This document shows positions 28,033-37,400 of a DNA stretch of 38,392 nucleotides, piece after piece. This DNA is from Coleofasciculus sp. LEGE 07092 (GTDB lineage: Bacteria; Cyanobacteriota; Cyanobacteriia; Cyanobacteriales; Coleofasciculaceae). Position numbers and translations under genes: made by a program. The notes beneath the pieces were generated by a model. It had not been told where the DNA came from, did no database searches, and worked only from the letters and a program-made list of their open reading frames with translations. The stretch is taken from the NCBI RefSeq assembly GCF_015207375.1, contig NZ_JADEWY010000058.1, forward strand, positions 1-38,392, read 5' to 3'. Position 1 is the first letter of the stretch. Each line of letters opens with the position of its first letter.

Positions 28033-28884
28033 ATGAGCAATTCACTAACCCATCAGCAGGAGGAGGAGGTTCCTATCGAGATGCTGCACTCCAAGCTTAA
28101 ACCACGCTTCTCCTGGCAGGGACTCTTCTCAGGGGTGATGTTCTTTTATATGTACCTGCCCATCCTAGTGCTAACGTTTTACAGTTTTAATGAGTCAGCC
28201 TATAGCGCAGGTTGGCAGGGGTTTACCCTAAAGTGGTACATTAAGCTACTAGATGACCCGCGCATTCTTAGGGCATTACAAAATAGCGTAACCGTAGCCT
28301 TTGCTGCTGTCGTGATTTCGGCAGTGATAGGCACCTTAATGGCAGTGGGTTTAGCCCGTTATTATTTCCCTGGCAAGACCCTATATCGGGGCATTTCCTA
28401 CTTACCGTTGATTATCCCCGATATTGCGATGGCGGTCGCTACTTTAGTTTTCTTAGCAGTCATTGGTACGCCCTTGAGCCTCTGGACGATTGTCGCGGCT
28501 CATGTGGTATTCTGTCTGTCTTATATTGCCTTTGTTGTCTCCTCGCGTATTTCTAGTCTCGATCCCCACTTAGAAGAAGCTGCCCTTGATTTAGGCGCGA
28601 CACCCTTCCAAGCCTTTATTAAAATCCTGCTACCGGAGTTAATGCCAGCTATTATTGCGGGGTGTTTGATATCCTTTGTTCTAAGTATGGATGATTTTCT
28701 GATTGCTAGCTTCACTGCCGGGACAGGGGCAACGACTCTACCGATGGAAATATTCAGCCGCATCCGCACGGGGGTTAAACCCGATATCAACGCCCTGAGT
28801 GTTATTTTAATTGGGGTATCGAGTCTCCTTGCCTTTTTCGCTGAATTGCTGCGCTATCGGGGCGAACGGCAACGGTTTAAGTAG
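28033..28884 (+). CDS. PotC-like polyamine ABC transporter permease
   Basis: The inner-membrane permease is 283 residues from ATG 28033, which follows AGGTAGG; a TTG one codon upstream is an alternative start. Six membrane segments are visible, beginning at GVMFFYMYLPILVLTFYSF. The cytoplasmic EAA loop is EEAALDLGATPFQAFIKILL, which contacts the ATPase. FVLSMDDFLIASFTAG is characteristic of PotC/YdcV spermidine-putrescine permeases. The expected partners (ATPase PotA, permease PotB, binding protein PotD) are not adjacent, so it must work with components encoded elsewhere. It may be co-transcribed with the upstream S4 gene. Confidence 0.9.
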   Translation: MSNSLTHQQEEEVPIEMLHSKLKPRFSWQGLFSGVMFFYMYLPILVLTFYSFNESAYSAGWQGFTLKWYIKLLDDPRILRALQNSVTVAFAAVVISAVIGTLMAVGLARYYFPGKTLYRGISYLPLIIPDIAMAVATLVFLAVIGTPLSLWTIVAAHVVFCLSYIAFVVSSRISSLDPHLEEAALDLGATPFQAFIKILLPELMPAIIAGCLISFVLSMDDFLIASFTAGTGATTLPMEIFSRIRTGVKPDINALSVILIGVSSLLAFFAELLRYRGERQRFK

Positions 28885-29086
28885 TTGGGTTGAAGGCAAT
28901 ATCAGTAGAAAAAGGTTGTGGGATGGGGGTGTATACAAATGAGAACCGCTATAGTTGTAGTCCTTTGACCTTTTTCTCATCCTAGAGCTATTCTGAAAAT
29001 GGATATTACAATTTGTGAAGATAAAATAAAAGTATGAGGACAGTCTTTAGTGATCGTCCTACAAAAATTGGAGGAAGGAGTTCATC

Positions 29087-29290
29087 GTGGAAACTACAAT
29101 AAACTGCGCTGAAGCTTGCGTTGAGGGATGTGTTTTGGGTGACAAATGCCCAAATAAGGAATATGCAGCAGATGCATCGAAGTTCATCAGCGAGACTTCG
29201 TTAGACAAAATGCATGAAATTGCTGAGGAGGCACGCAGGAAGAAACTCACCCAGCCCCCTCAATGGGTGATTCCCGACTTTCCAGAGTAG
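29087..29290 (+). CDS. Small four-cysteine protein, function unknown
   Basis: The 67-residue protein starts at GTG 29087 behind a very strong GGAGGAAGGAG at seven-base spacing, so it is very likely translated. Four cysteines lie in the first 21 residues as C7-X3-C11-X3-C15-X5-C21, suggesting metal or Fe-S binding, or redox function. The rest is helical and charged (SKFISETSLDKMHEIAEEA) with a Pro/Trp tail. It has no signal peptide or membrane segment. I recall similar small proteins in other cyanobacteria but no assigned function. It is a single gene between the PotC-like permease and carbonic anhydrase genes, both on the same strand. Confidence 0.75.
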   Translation: METTINCAEACVEGCVLGDKCPNKEYAADASKFISETSLDKMHEIAEEARRKKLTQPPQWVIPDFPE

Positions 29291-29427
29291 TATTTGCTGA
29301 TTGGGAATTGGCATAAAGCCGTCTAATAGGAGTAATGTGGCGAGTTGAACCAAGAATTTGCCACTCTCTACTCGCTGTGTGGGATCATAAAGAAACGGTA
29401 TCCCCTCTTTTTGGAAGCACTTGAGCG

Positions 29428-30132
29428 ATGAAACGGTTGATTCAGGGTCTGCATGAATTTCAGACCAACTACTTCACCACCCACCGGGACTTATTCGAGC
29501 TACTGTCTCAAGGACAGCATCCCAGAGTCCTCTTCATTACCTGCTCTGACTCTCGGATTGACCCCAATCTGATTACACAAACCCAGCCCGGTGAAATGTT
29601 TATTATCCGTAATGCGGGTAATATCATTCCGCCCTATGGTGCCACCAATGGAGGGGAAGGTGCAGCCGTAGAGTATGCTATTCATGCGTTAGGCATTGAG
29701 GATGTGATTGTCTGCGGTCATTCCCACTGCGGTGCAATGAAGGGATTGCTGAAAATCGACCAGCTAGAAGACGAGATGCCAGCGGTTTACCAATGGCTCA
29801 AACACGCCGAAGCAACTCGCCGCATTATCAAAGAACATTACCAGAACTACGAGAGTGAAGACCTGCTCAACGCCGCGACTCAGGAAAACGTCCTCACCCA
29901 ACTAGAAAACCTGCGCACTTACCCCGTCATCCAATCCCGACTCAAAGCAGGTAAGCTTCAGCTTCATGCCTGGGTTTACGAGATCGAAAGCGGCGAGGTT
30001 ATGGAATACAACACCATTCAGGGGCAGTTCGTACCCCCTCAAACCCAGTTTGCCAGAGCTGCATGGATTACACCCGAACAGCAAGAGCGTATCTACAAAG
30101 GGTCTTACAATCAGAGTCCCTCTAAAAAATAA
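29428..30132 (+). CDS. ccaA: Beta-class carbonic anhydrase, CcaA/IcfA type
   Basis: The 234-residue zinc enzyme interconverts CO2 and bicarbonate. Zinc and catalytic residues are present: C39, D41 and R43 in CSDSR, H98 and C101 in GHSHCGAMKG, with RNAGNIIPPYG and GGEGAAVEYA following the family closely. The N-terminal two thirds match my memory of Synechocystis CcaA (IcfA), the carboxysomal enzyme. The C-terminal extension, which in CcaA is linked to carboxysome recruitment, is shorter here but retains an ERIYKGS-like tail. Carboxysomal placement is therefore likely but not certain. It is a single gene, convergent with the channel-protein gene. Confidence 0.92.
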   Translation: MKRLIQGLHEFQTNYFTTHRDLFELLSQGQHPRVLFITCSDSRIDPNLITQTQPGEMFIIRNAGNIIPPYGATNGGEGAAVEYAIHALGIEDVIVCGHSHCGAMKGLLKIDQLEDEMPAVYQWLKHAEATRRIIKEHYQNYESEDLLNAATQENVLTQLENLRTYPVIQSRLKAGKLQLHAWVYEIESGEVMEYNTIQGQFVPPQTQFARAAWITPEQQERIYKGSYNQSPSKK

Positions 30133-30179
30133 ATGATCTCTAGTCCGTAGGACAGGCAACATGAGCTGTTGATCGCAGG

Positions 30180-32276
30180 CTAACAAGAAGAATCTTCCAC
30201 CTTCCCCAAGCGAATTATGTCTTGACAAGAGGTGCAAACAATCGGCACCAAACGAGCGATCGCTTCGGCTTGGCTGAGATCTCGCACCAAACGCTGTGCC
30301 TGGTGTTTGTAAAGGGGAACAGGCAGGGTTCCTGGCAAGTTGTGCATCAACGCTCTTGCTGTACTCAAGTCACAACCGGAAATATGAGCGATCGCATTAG
30401 ATCCTTCAAAAATAGCGTCTGGCGTCAAGACTTGCTTAACCTCTACTTGCCAGCATTTTGGCATCATCGTATCCATACCCTGTTCAATCCGTCGCAAACC
30501 CTGGCTCGTTGCCAAAACCACCATGCGATCGCCCACTTCTAAGCGCGTATCATCAGGGGGCATAAATTCAGAAATTCCGTTAGCCTTCTGATAAACAATT
30601 GGCACCACTCCGTAACCATAGGCAACTTCTGCGAGCAGCAAATCGTGAAGGGTATCCTCAGCATCAATGGCATATTCCGTTACCAAAATTGTTTGATTAT
30701 TCAACCGAAACAGGCTATCGATGTTTTCGCCAAATGCTGCCCCAGCAAAAGCTTCTGCTGCTAAAGCATAGGCACACAGCACTTGGGCATCGGGTAACAA
30801 TTGCGCCAATTTTTTACTCAAACCCTCCTCAAAGGTGCGGATAATCAGAGTACCGAGGGGATTCAGGGTATGAGCCATTAGCCCAACTTCCAGATTCACC
30901 ATTTCATCATCGGTGGCGACAACAACGCTTCTGGCTGTTGGCAGGTTAGCTTTCTTTAAGGCGTTAGCCAAATCATCGGCAATGACAGGTAACTCTGGTA
31001 AAATTCTTGGGTCAAGTTGAGTGTTCGTAATACCCACAATTGGCTGCTTAAATTCTTGCAACTGAGCTGCCACACCCAAACCAACCCGTCCCAGTCCAAC
31101 TACGACGATATGATTGTGCTGCGGTACTGACGGACGCCGCCTGTAAAACTGAAATCTAGCGGTTAACAGTGTCTCGGTAAGCAAGGCGTACAGCACCCCC
31201 ACAAATGCTGTACCTGCTAAAGTAAGTCCGAGACTAAATAGCTGCAACCACCCAGGCATCGGCGCGGTTTGTGGCAGTTCTCCAAATAAATCCCCGTATC
31301 CCCCCAATAGCAAAACGGCTGTGGCATAAAAGGCATCGCGCACGGTAATGTCAGGGTAATACCAACCAAACAGCCCTGTGCCACACAGCAGCAAAAAGAG
31401 TACAGTAATGCCACAGATAAAGGCAACTCGACGGGTTTGATACTGATAGCTCAATTGCCAAAATTTCCTCAGTCTTGGCTGGAGATTTTTCCAGACTATC
31501 CGTTGGGCTATCCGCCGCCAGAACCGTTTTCGCTTCTTTTTAGTCGTTAAAGTTGATTTCTCCGTATCATCAACCGACTGGGGAGCCACTTCCACGTAAA
31601 TTAGGGTATCTCCCCCTTGTATGGCAGTGTCCGGCTCCCACTGGTGAACGGATTCCGGCAGTCTGGATAAGTAGGGTTTGTGACTAATAACTCGGCGGAT
31701 GGAACTATTGAGTTGATGGGTTAAGCATCCGTAAAATTTGTCCCCGACTTTAATTTGACGCTTCACAACCCGCAATTCTTGCCCTTCCAGGTTAAAAAAA
31801 CCCAATGTCTCAGTTTCTAAAGCAGCCAAAGCAAAGGCAGTGATGGGTAGCTGCGTGGGTTCAAAGGAGACATAATTTCCTAAGCGATCGCTCAACAATT
31901 CGTTGAGGTTTTCTTTCCCTGAACGAACAACCAAGCGAGTTTGGGGATTTAAAAGTCGTGCTGCAAAGGCAGTTTCGATATTGACGCGATCGCTACTTGT
32001 AACTAAAAGAACCGCCCGACAGTAGTGGATCTTAGCTTGCTCTAAAACACTCTCTTGACGGCAATCGCCGACAATTAATTCTTCCAGCAAGTTGGGTAAA
32101 TTGGGAATCTCCCAATGTCTGGGCAGTATTTCTTCAATAGCAATGACACTCACCCCAAACTCCTTCAGGGCAACGACACATTGCTGACCTAAGCTACCCA
32201 GTCCACAAACTAAAAATCGGTTGAGTTTTGTCTGGGAACTGCTTGCCTGCTGATGAAAACTCGCGGATACCCGCAT
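30180..32276 (-). CDS. Potassium-channel-like protein with RCK/TrkA-N domains on both sides of the pore
   Basis: This is a 698-residue membrane protein. Residues ~18-215 form a first NAD-binding TrkA-N/RCK module (FLVCGLGSLG). A short basic linker precedes two membrane helices (~287-310 and ~345-372) enclosing a pore loop with LLLGGYGDLFG (Y327), a variant of the TVGYGD potassium filter. A second TrkA-N domain starts at IVVVGLGRVGLGVAAQL (~392), and a TrkA-C-like region runs to ~590. The remaining C-terminus includes FEGSNAIAHISGCDLSTARA. It probably forms a ligand-gated K+ (or less selective cation) channel controlled by nucleotides or Ca2+. ATG 32276 gives an MRVSASF leader. It is convergent with ccaA and has no partner gene. 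Confidence 0.88.
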   Translation of the reverse strand: MRVSASFHQQASSSQTKLNRFLVCGLGSLGQQCVVALKEFGVSVIAIEEILPRHWEIPNLPNLLEELIVGDCRQESVLEQAKIHYCRAVLLVTSSDRVNIETAFAARLLNPQTRLVVRSGKENLNELLSDRLGNYVSFEPTQLPITAFALAALETETLGFFNLEGQELRVVKRQIKVGDKFYGCLTHQLNSSIRRVISHKPYLSRLPESVHQWEPDTAIQGGDTLIYVEVAPQSVDDTEKSTLTTKKKRKRFWRRIAQRIVWKNLQPRLRKFWQLSYQYQTRRVAFICGITVLFLLLCGTGLFGWYYPDITVRDAFYATAVLLLGGYGDLFGELPQTAPMPGWLQLFSLGLTLAGTAFVGVLYALLTETLLTARFQFYRRRPSVPQHNHIVVVGLGRVGLGVAAQLQEFKQPIVGITNTQLDPRILPELPVIADDLANALKKANLPTARSVVVATDDEMVNLEVGLMAHTLNPLGTLIIRTFEEGLSKKLAQLLPDAQVLCAYALAAEAFAGAAFGENIDSLFRLNNQTILVTEYAIDAEDTLHDLLLAEVAYGYGVVPIVYQKANGISEFMPPDDTRLEVGDRMVVLATSQGLRRIEQGMDTMMPKCWQVEVKQVLTPDAIFEGSNAIAHISGCDLSTARALMHNLPGTLPVPLYKHQAQRLVRDLSQAEAIARLVPIVCTSCQDIIRLGKVEDSSC

Positions 32277-32523
32277 TTTGGCTGTATTTTGGCAAGAGAA
32301 CTAGCCTGATTATACGTGCAGTTCTCCAAAGCGTCAGCCTTGAGACTCTCTAAATAGGTATCCCTTGTTTAAAAAAGACTCTTACTTTCGGTAGAAGGTC
32401 GCTCTCTTCCTTTGGCAGATGATGGAGAAAATAAAATGTAGTTATGCTTGTTAAGTAAGTACGCTAAACCGTAGAATTCTGAGCTAATTAAATTAAAAAA
32501 TGAAAACATAAGAGGAGGTACTT

Positions 32524-33156
32524 GTGAATAGAGACCGTAAAATAAATAAAAAAAATATTGGGCTAGTTGGAGCCATTTTTGGTGGCTTTCTAATGGGTCT
32601 GTCAACAATTCCCAAGCCAGCATCGGCAGCACCTCTGGCACCCCTGGTGGGAGTCAATCCCTGTCCGGGAATTTACTACGACGAACCCTTCAGCAGGATG
32701 GTTATGGCTCCCGTCGGATGCCCACCTAATGCGGCAACTCAGATGGGTCAAGGGGGACAAATTTCTAACAGCCCCATTACTCCCGCACCACCCCCAGCAG
32801 GCATACCTCAACCGCCTCTGCCAGAGAACCGCAGTGATGCAGTGGCTACCATTATGCCGATGGATAATACAGTCGATGTGAGACTAAAAAATAATACCAA
32901 CGCGATCGTTTCTTTTGAGGCAGTTGGACATACTGAGCGTCGATATCTGCAAGGTGGGGAAGAAACTGTCCTGCAAAACTTGCCACTTCCTACGACTATC
33001 ACCGCAGTTCGTCAGGATGAAGGCTTACTTCAGATGATGCCGATGTCGGCTGATGAGGAGGGATTATTAGAGGTTTCGTTAGAGGAAGAAACCAGACTAG
33101 ACGATAATCAAGGCGTGTTGAGAATTCAACCTGATGGTCAAGTTTTTGTGAATTAG
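32524..33156 (+). CDS. Secreted hypothetical protein with proline-rich linker
   Basis: The 210-residue protein starts at GTG 32524 behind AGAGGAGG at close spacing. A signal peptide (basic MNRDRKINKKN, hydrophobic LVGAIFGGFLMGLSTI, cleavage near ASAAP) exports it. The mature part has two cysteines (NPCPGIYYDEP and PVGCPP), which could form a disulfide, and a Pro-rich linker (TPAPPPAGIPQPPLP). An acidic C-terminal domain of ~95 residues looks all-beta (VDVRLKNNTNAIVSFEAVGH, then GVLRIQPDGQVFVN). I do not recognise the family. It sits alone between the channel gene and the convergent membrane-protein gene. Confidence 0.78.
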   Translation: MNRDRKINKKNIGLVGAIFGGFLMGLSTIPKPASAAPLAPLVGVNPCPGIYYDEPFSRMVMAPVGCPPNAATQMGQGGQISNSPITPAPPPAGIPQPPLPENRSDAVATIMPMDNTVDVRLKNNTNAIVSFEAVGHTERRYLQGGEETVLQNLPLPTTITAVRQDEGLLQMMPMSADEEGLLEVSLEEETRLDDNQGVLRIQPDGQVFVN

Positions 33157-33268
33157 ATGTACCCATTCACAGCAGGAGACTAGGATTTACGCACAGACGC
33201 TACATTTGGTAGGGACACGATATAACATCCCTGTTTTGTAACTCTCCCTAGACTAGAGGAACTCTGAA

Positions 33269-33302
33269 AGCCCTACACAGAGTTGCTTTCACTCTAGGGG
33301 CT
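33269..33302. terminator. Hairpin between convergent genes, possible bidirectional terminator
   Basis: AGCCCT (33269-33274) pairs with AGGGGCT (33296-33302, one bulge), and AGAGT (33279-33283) pairs with ACTCT (33291-33295) around a seven-base loop. It lies between the convergent genes ending at 33156 and 33320. No strong T-tract follows on either strand. CAGAGTT can also pair with AACTCTG upstream (33260-33266), so two folds compete. Confidence 0.35.
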
Positions 33303-33319
33303 TAAGACATGGGTTTCTG

Positions 33320-33844
33320 TTAGGCAAGTGATCGCTTAATTATCTGGTTTAACTCCTCATAGATAAGATTTGCTTGTTTTTTAAACACATCCTGAAATAT
33401 CAATAATGCGACAATGGGCATTGTAAAAAATAGCAAACTTTCGATTATAAGCCCATACCCAAAGACATTCCACTGCTGTATAAAAAGAAATATGAGAAAC
33501 ACGAGGGTAGAGCAGACTAAGAAGCAAAAAACTAAAAAAAAGATGACTTCGCGAGCAAACCTCATGACAATGTGAACAATTATTTTATCAAATAAAAACT
33601 CAAATCGTCCGTGAATATAGGGTAAGCAAAACGGTTTACGCGGTAAAAAATATGTTTCGGTGTAGCGAATACGACGGAGCTTAAATCCAGAGATTGAAAT
33701 CGTCCCTGCATAGGGAGCATTATCGCTACACAAATCCTCTCGAAATACTTTTGGAGAACCAATCCTAGCCTCTAGCTTCTCGATAATGTTCGACGCTGAA
33801 TCTTGGGTTTGAATGGTAAAGGTTTTGTAGGGGAATATCTGCAC
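33320..33844 (-). CDS. Membrane protein of unknown function with two C-terminal transmembrane helices
   Basis: The 174-residue protein has an N-terminal soluble part of ~90 residues (FPYKTFTIQTQDSASNIIEK, GTISISGFKLRRIRY, YIHGRFEF). Two hydrophobic helices follow: EVIFFLVFCFLVCSTLVFLI at ~98-117, and ~130-150 around LLFFTMPIVALLIFQD. A short amphipathic C-terminal helix ends it. The pattern of a GTI-G-F-I-R segment followed by IxGRFE and a membrane hairpin recurs in cyanobacterial hypothetical proteins. No enzymatic motif is visible. It begins about 80 bases past the WD40 fragment's stop on the same strand. Confidence 0.72.
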   Translation of the reverse strand: MQIFPYKTFTIQTQDSASNIIEKLEARIGSPKVFREDLCSDNAPYAGTISISGFKLRRIRYTETYFLPRKPFCLPYIHGRFEFLFDKIIVHIVMRFAREVIFFLVFCFLVCSTLVFLIFLFIQQWNVFGYGLIIESLLFFTMPIVALLIFQDVFKKQANLIYEELNQIIKRSLA

Positions 33845-33923
33845 GATTGCTTAGTCTCCAAGAAGTATGCTCTAAAATTTCCATCTACTTTCTCTATAGA
33901 ATGTCTGTGCATTCTATTCTAGT

Positions 33924-34163
33924 TTATGGACGCTTCAACACTTTAATTTGGGTATTTTGATTATCAAGGTCGCCTGTAATCCCGACTAACAGTTTACCAT
34001 CCGAACTGACAACTAGATAACTCATCCTTTCTTTATCCAAAGTTGCTTCTAGCTCGGCTGTTTGAAGATTCCATGCTTTGATTTCGTCATCGCTGTGACT
34101 AATAATCGTCTTTCCATCTGATGAAATTTTAACCCGGTTAACCTTGTGTTGCTTCAGATTCAT
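33924..34163 (-). pseudogene. WD40-repeat fragment
   Basis: The 79-codon reading frame encodes about one and a half WD40 blades: VKISSDGKTIISHSDDEIKAW, with WNLQTAE as the WD-like end, then YLVVSSDGKLLVGITG and IKVLKRP. A functional WD40 propeller needs six or seven blades. In-frame sequence upstream is closed by a stop nine codons before the ATG. It therefore looks like a relic of a larger WD40 protein, common in cyanobacteria. A stand-alone small protein is possible but has no family support. Confidence 0.55.
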
Positions 34164-34237
34164 GGTTGATGAAGTTCCTATAAGTAGTGTCTAGATTTTT
34201 ATCAAATTTTCGAGCAACTATCTCAGCAAGTCCTTAA

Positions 34238-34260
34238 AACCCAACCCTTTAGTTGGGGTT
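34238..34260. other. Stem-loop AACCCAAC / GTTGGGGTT
   Basis: AACCCAAC (34238-34245) and GTTGGGGTT (34252-34260) form an eight-pair stem with one bulge and a CCTTTA loop, upstream of the CHAT gene and downstream of the WD40 fragment's start. Hairpins of this kind occur at ends of IS200/IS605 elements and as intergenic repeats in cyanobacteria. No transposase is nearby, so only the structure is supported. The rest of the 34164-34449 gap shows no gene. Confidence 0.35.
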
Positions 34261-34449
34261 CTGCCTTCATGGATCACGTAGGAGTACGATAGTTCCTATG
34301 ACTGAACGCTGAACACTTATGCAATAAATCTAATTTTTTAACATTCAGTATTAATACCTAGCAAAAAACATACTGCATATCCTCACTATCGATCAGAGAT
34401 AGATCAAATTGACAGCAATCTGTACATTTCCTTGATAAAGGACTAAACC

Positions 34450-37400
34450 ATGCGTTTAAATCTAATCAGCCTCAGTGTTGCCACTCTGCTGCTTTCGGTA
34501 ACTCCTGCCTTCTTACCACCCACCTTAACTCTCTCACCTTTAGTCGCACAGCCGCTTTCCAACGAAGATAGTAAAGCTAAAGCCGATCGCCTACTTAAAG
34601 AAGGCATGGAACTATATGACAACATTAATTTTGGAGGCGCACTCGAAAGATTTGAGGAAGCCTTATTAATTTATCAAGGAATCGGCGACAAGATAGGCGA
34701 AGGGACAACCTTCCACCAAATTGGGTTAGTTTACAACAGCAGGAACGAGTATCAGCAGGCGTCGGATTATTATCAGCGAGCTTTAGCCGTTCAACGGGAC
34801 GTGAGTGATGGCGCAGGTGCGAGAGTATCCCTCTACAGAATTGGTAAAATTTACGATAGGCTGGGAGACTATCAGCCGGCACTCGATTACTACCAGCAAG
34901 CTTTGGCAATTCGACAGGAACTGAGGGATGGCAACGAACGTAGTGCCGCTTGTCGCGATCGCGCTTGGCAGGGGATAACTTTTAAAGGAACGGGGAGAGT
35001 TTATCAACAATTAGAAGAGTATCAGCAGGCATTTGATAACTATCAGCAAGCCTTGGCAATTGAACAGGAATTGAGTGATTGCGCCGATGAAGACATACCC
35101 CCTTCCTACGCTAGAGGAGCAACTCTCTTCTACAATACGGGCTTAGTTGCCCAAAAATTGGGAGAGTATCAGCAGGCGTTAGATTCCTATCAAAAAGCTT
35201 TGGCAATTTATCAAGGACTTGACGACAGGGATGAGCAAGGGCTAATACTCAGCAACATGGGGGTAGTTTATCGCAAACTAGGAGAGTATCAGCAAGGGAT
35301 TGATGCCTTCAAACGCGCCGAGGAAATGAATTTTTTGATTCGTAATTTTGGGCAAGGAGGAACTTTCAACAATATAGGATTAATTTACTACGAGTTAGGA
35401 GAGTATCAGCAAGCGCTTGATTCCTACCAAAAAGCGCTAGCATTTTCCCAAAAAATTCATGACAGGGCGGGGGAAGGAGTAAGCCTCAACAATATGGGAG
35501 GAGCTTACCACAAACTAGAAAAGTATCAGCAAGCACTCGATTCTTACCAACAAGCCTTGGCAATTATCCAAGAAGTGGGTGACAAAAAAGGGGAAGGAGT
35601 AGCCCTGAACAATATTGGAGCAGTTTACGACAAGCTAGAACAGTATCAGCAGGCACTTGATTCTTACCAAAAAGCTTTGCCAATTTTCCAAGCAATGGGT
35701 AACGGGGCTTTTGAAGCAGTCACACTCAACAATATTGGGGCAGTTTACGACAAGCTAGGAGACTCTCAACAGGCACGCGATTACTATGAGCAAGCCTTGG
35801 AAATTCAGGAAGAAATCGGCGACAAACAAGGAGAAGGAATACCCCCTTTGCCGATTACCTTAAATCTTGAGCCTCTAATTTTGCCAAAGTCCCCCACAGC
35901 AGACCAAGAAAGTGAGGAACTCAAACTTTACCAGATAGGGATTCAACTCTCTAAGCAAGGTCAATATCGAGAAGCTCTAGAGACGTTGCAGCAAGCTTTA
36001 GTGATTGCTAGAGAACTTCGAGATCAGGCAAGAGAATGGAAGAATCTTAACCAAATTGGGCTAGTTTACAGCAACCTAGGAGAGTATCAATTAGCTTTAA
36101 ATTTCTTACAAAAATCCCTAGCAATTCCTAAACAAGTATTTGAGAATACGGGAGCAATACACTACAATATTGGACTAGTTTACAGCAGATTGGGAGACTA
36201 CACTAAAGCCTTAGAGTTCTATCAACAAGCCTCAGCACTCACCCAAAAACTTGGCAATAAGGCGGGAGAAGTGAGAATCCTCAACGCAATGGGTAATGTT
36301 CACTCTCACCTAAAACAGTACGAACTAGCTTTGGATTCTTATCAGCAAGCCTTAGAACTTCTGAAAACCATTGATTTTGAAAAAAAATTGCTGGAAGGAG
36401 CAACTCTCAATAATATTGCACAAGTTTACCGCCGCCAAGGAAAGTATGAATTAGCCTTGGAATTATTTAGCCAAGCTTTAACGATTCAAAAACAATTTGG
36501 ATCTAAGGCAGGAGAAGGGTTAATTCTCGATAATATGGGAGAAGCTTACTATCATTTAGGACAGTATCCAACTGCTCTAGAGTATTACCAGCAAGCTTTA
36601 GTCATCAGTCAAGAGATAGGTGATCGGGCGAGAGAAGGAGAAAATCTGAGTAATATTGGTTATCTGCTAGAGAAACAGAACCAATCCGAGTTAGCCATTA
36701 TTTTCTTCAAGCAATCCGTCAACGCCAGAGAAGCAATCCGGGAAAATATTAAGGGACTTCCCCAAGAACAGCAGCAATCTTACACCGAAACCATTGCTGA
36801 GGATTATCGCCATTTAGCTGACTTATTATTACAACAAAACCGCATCTTGGAAGCCCAACGAGTCCTCGATTTACTCAAAGTTCAAGAACTCGACGACTAC
36901 CTGCGAAATGTGCGGGGGACTGAAAATACAGTGCAAGGTGTACCTAATTTATCCCCTGAACAGCAAATTGAAGATGGCTATCAAGAGATTCTGAATAAAG
37001 CGATCGCTCTTGGTAAAGAACTCACGCAACTGCGACAGAAAAGCAACCGTACTTCCCAAGAGGAACAGCGCCTTGTCGAACTTGTCAACGCCCAAGAAAA
37101 AATTATCACAAATTTCAATAACTTTATCGAAAGTGACGAAGTAGAAGCCCTAATTTCTCAACTCACTCCTAAGACGCGCAAACCTGATTTAATCAACACT
37201 CTCGACGATCTCCTCAGCATCCAAAATAATCTGAAAGATTTGCAACAAAATGCCGTTCTCCTTTATCCTCTTATTCTAGAAGACCGCTTAGAACTTATCC
37301 TCACAACCCCAGACTCTCCGCCGATTCGCCGTACTGTTCCAGTTACTAAAGAAAAACTTTCTCAAACTATCCTCGCCTTTCGTCAAGCCTTACAAAACCC

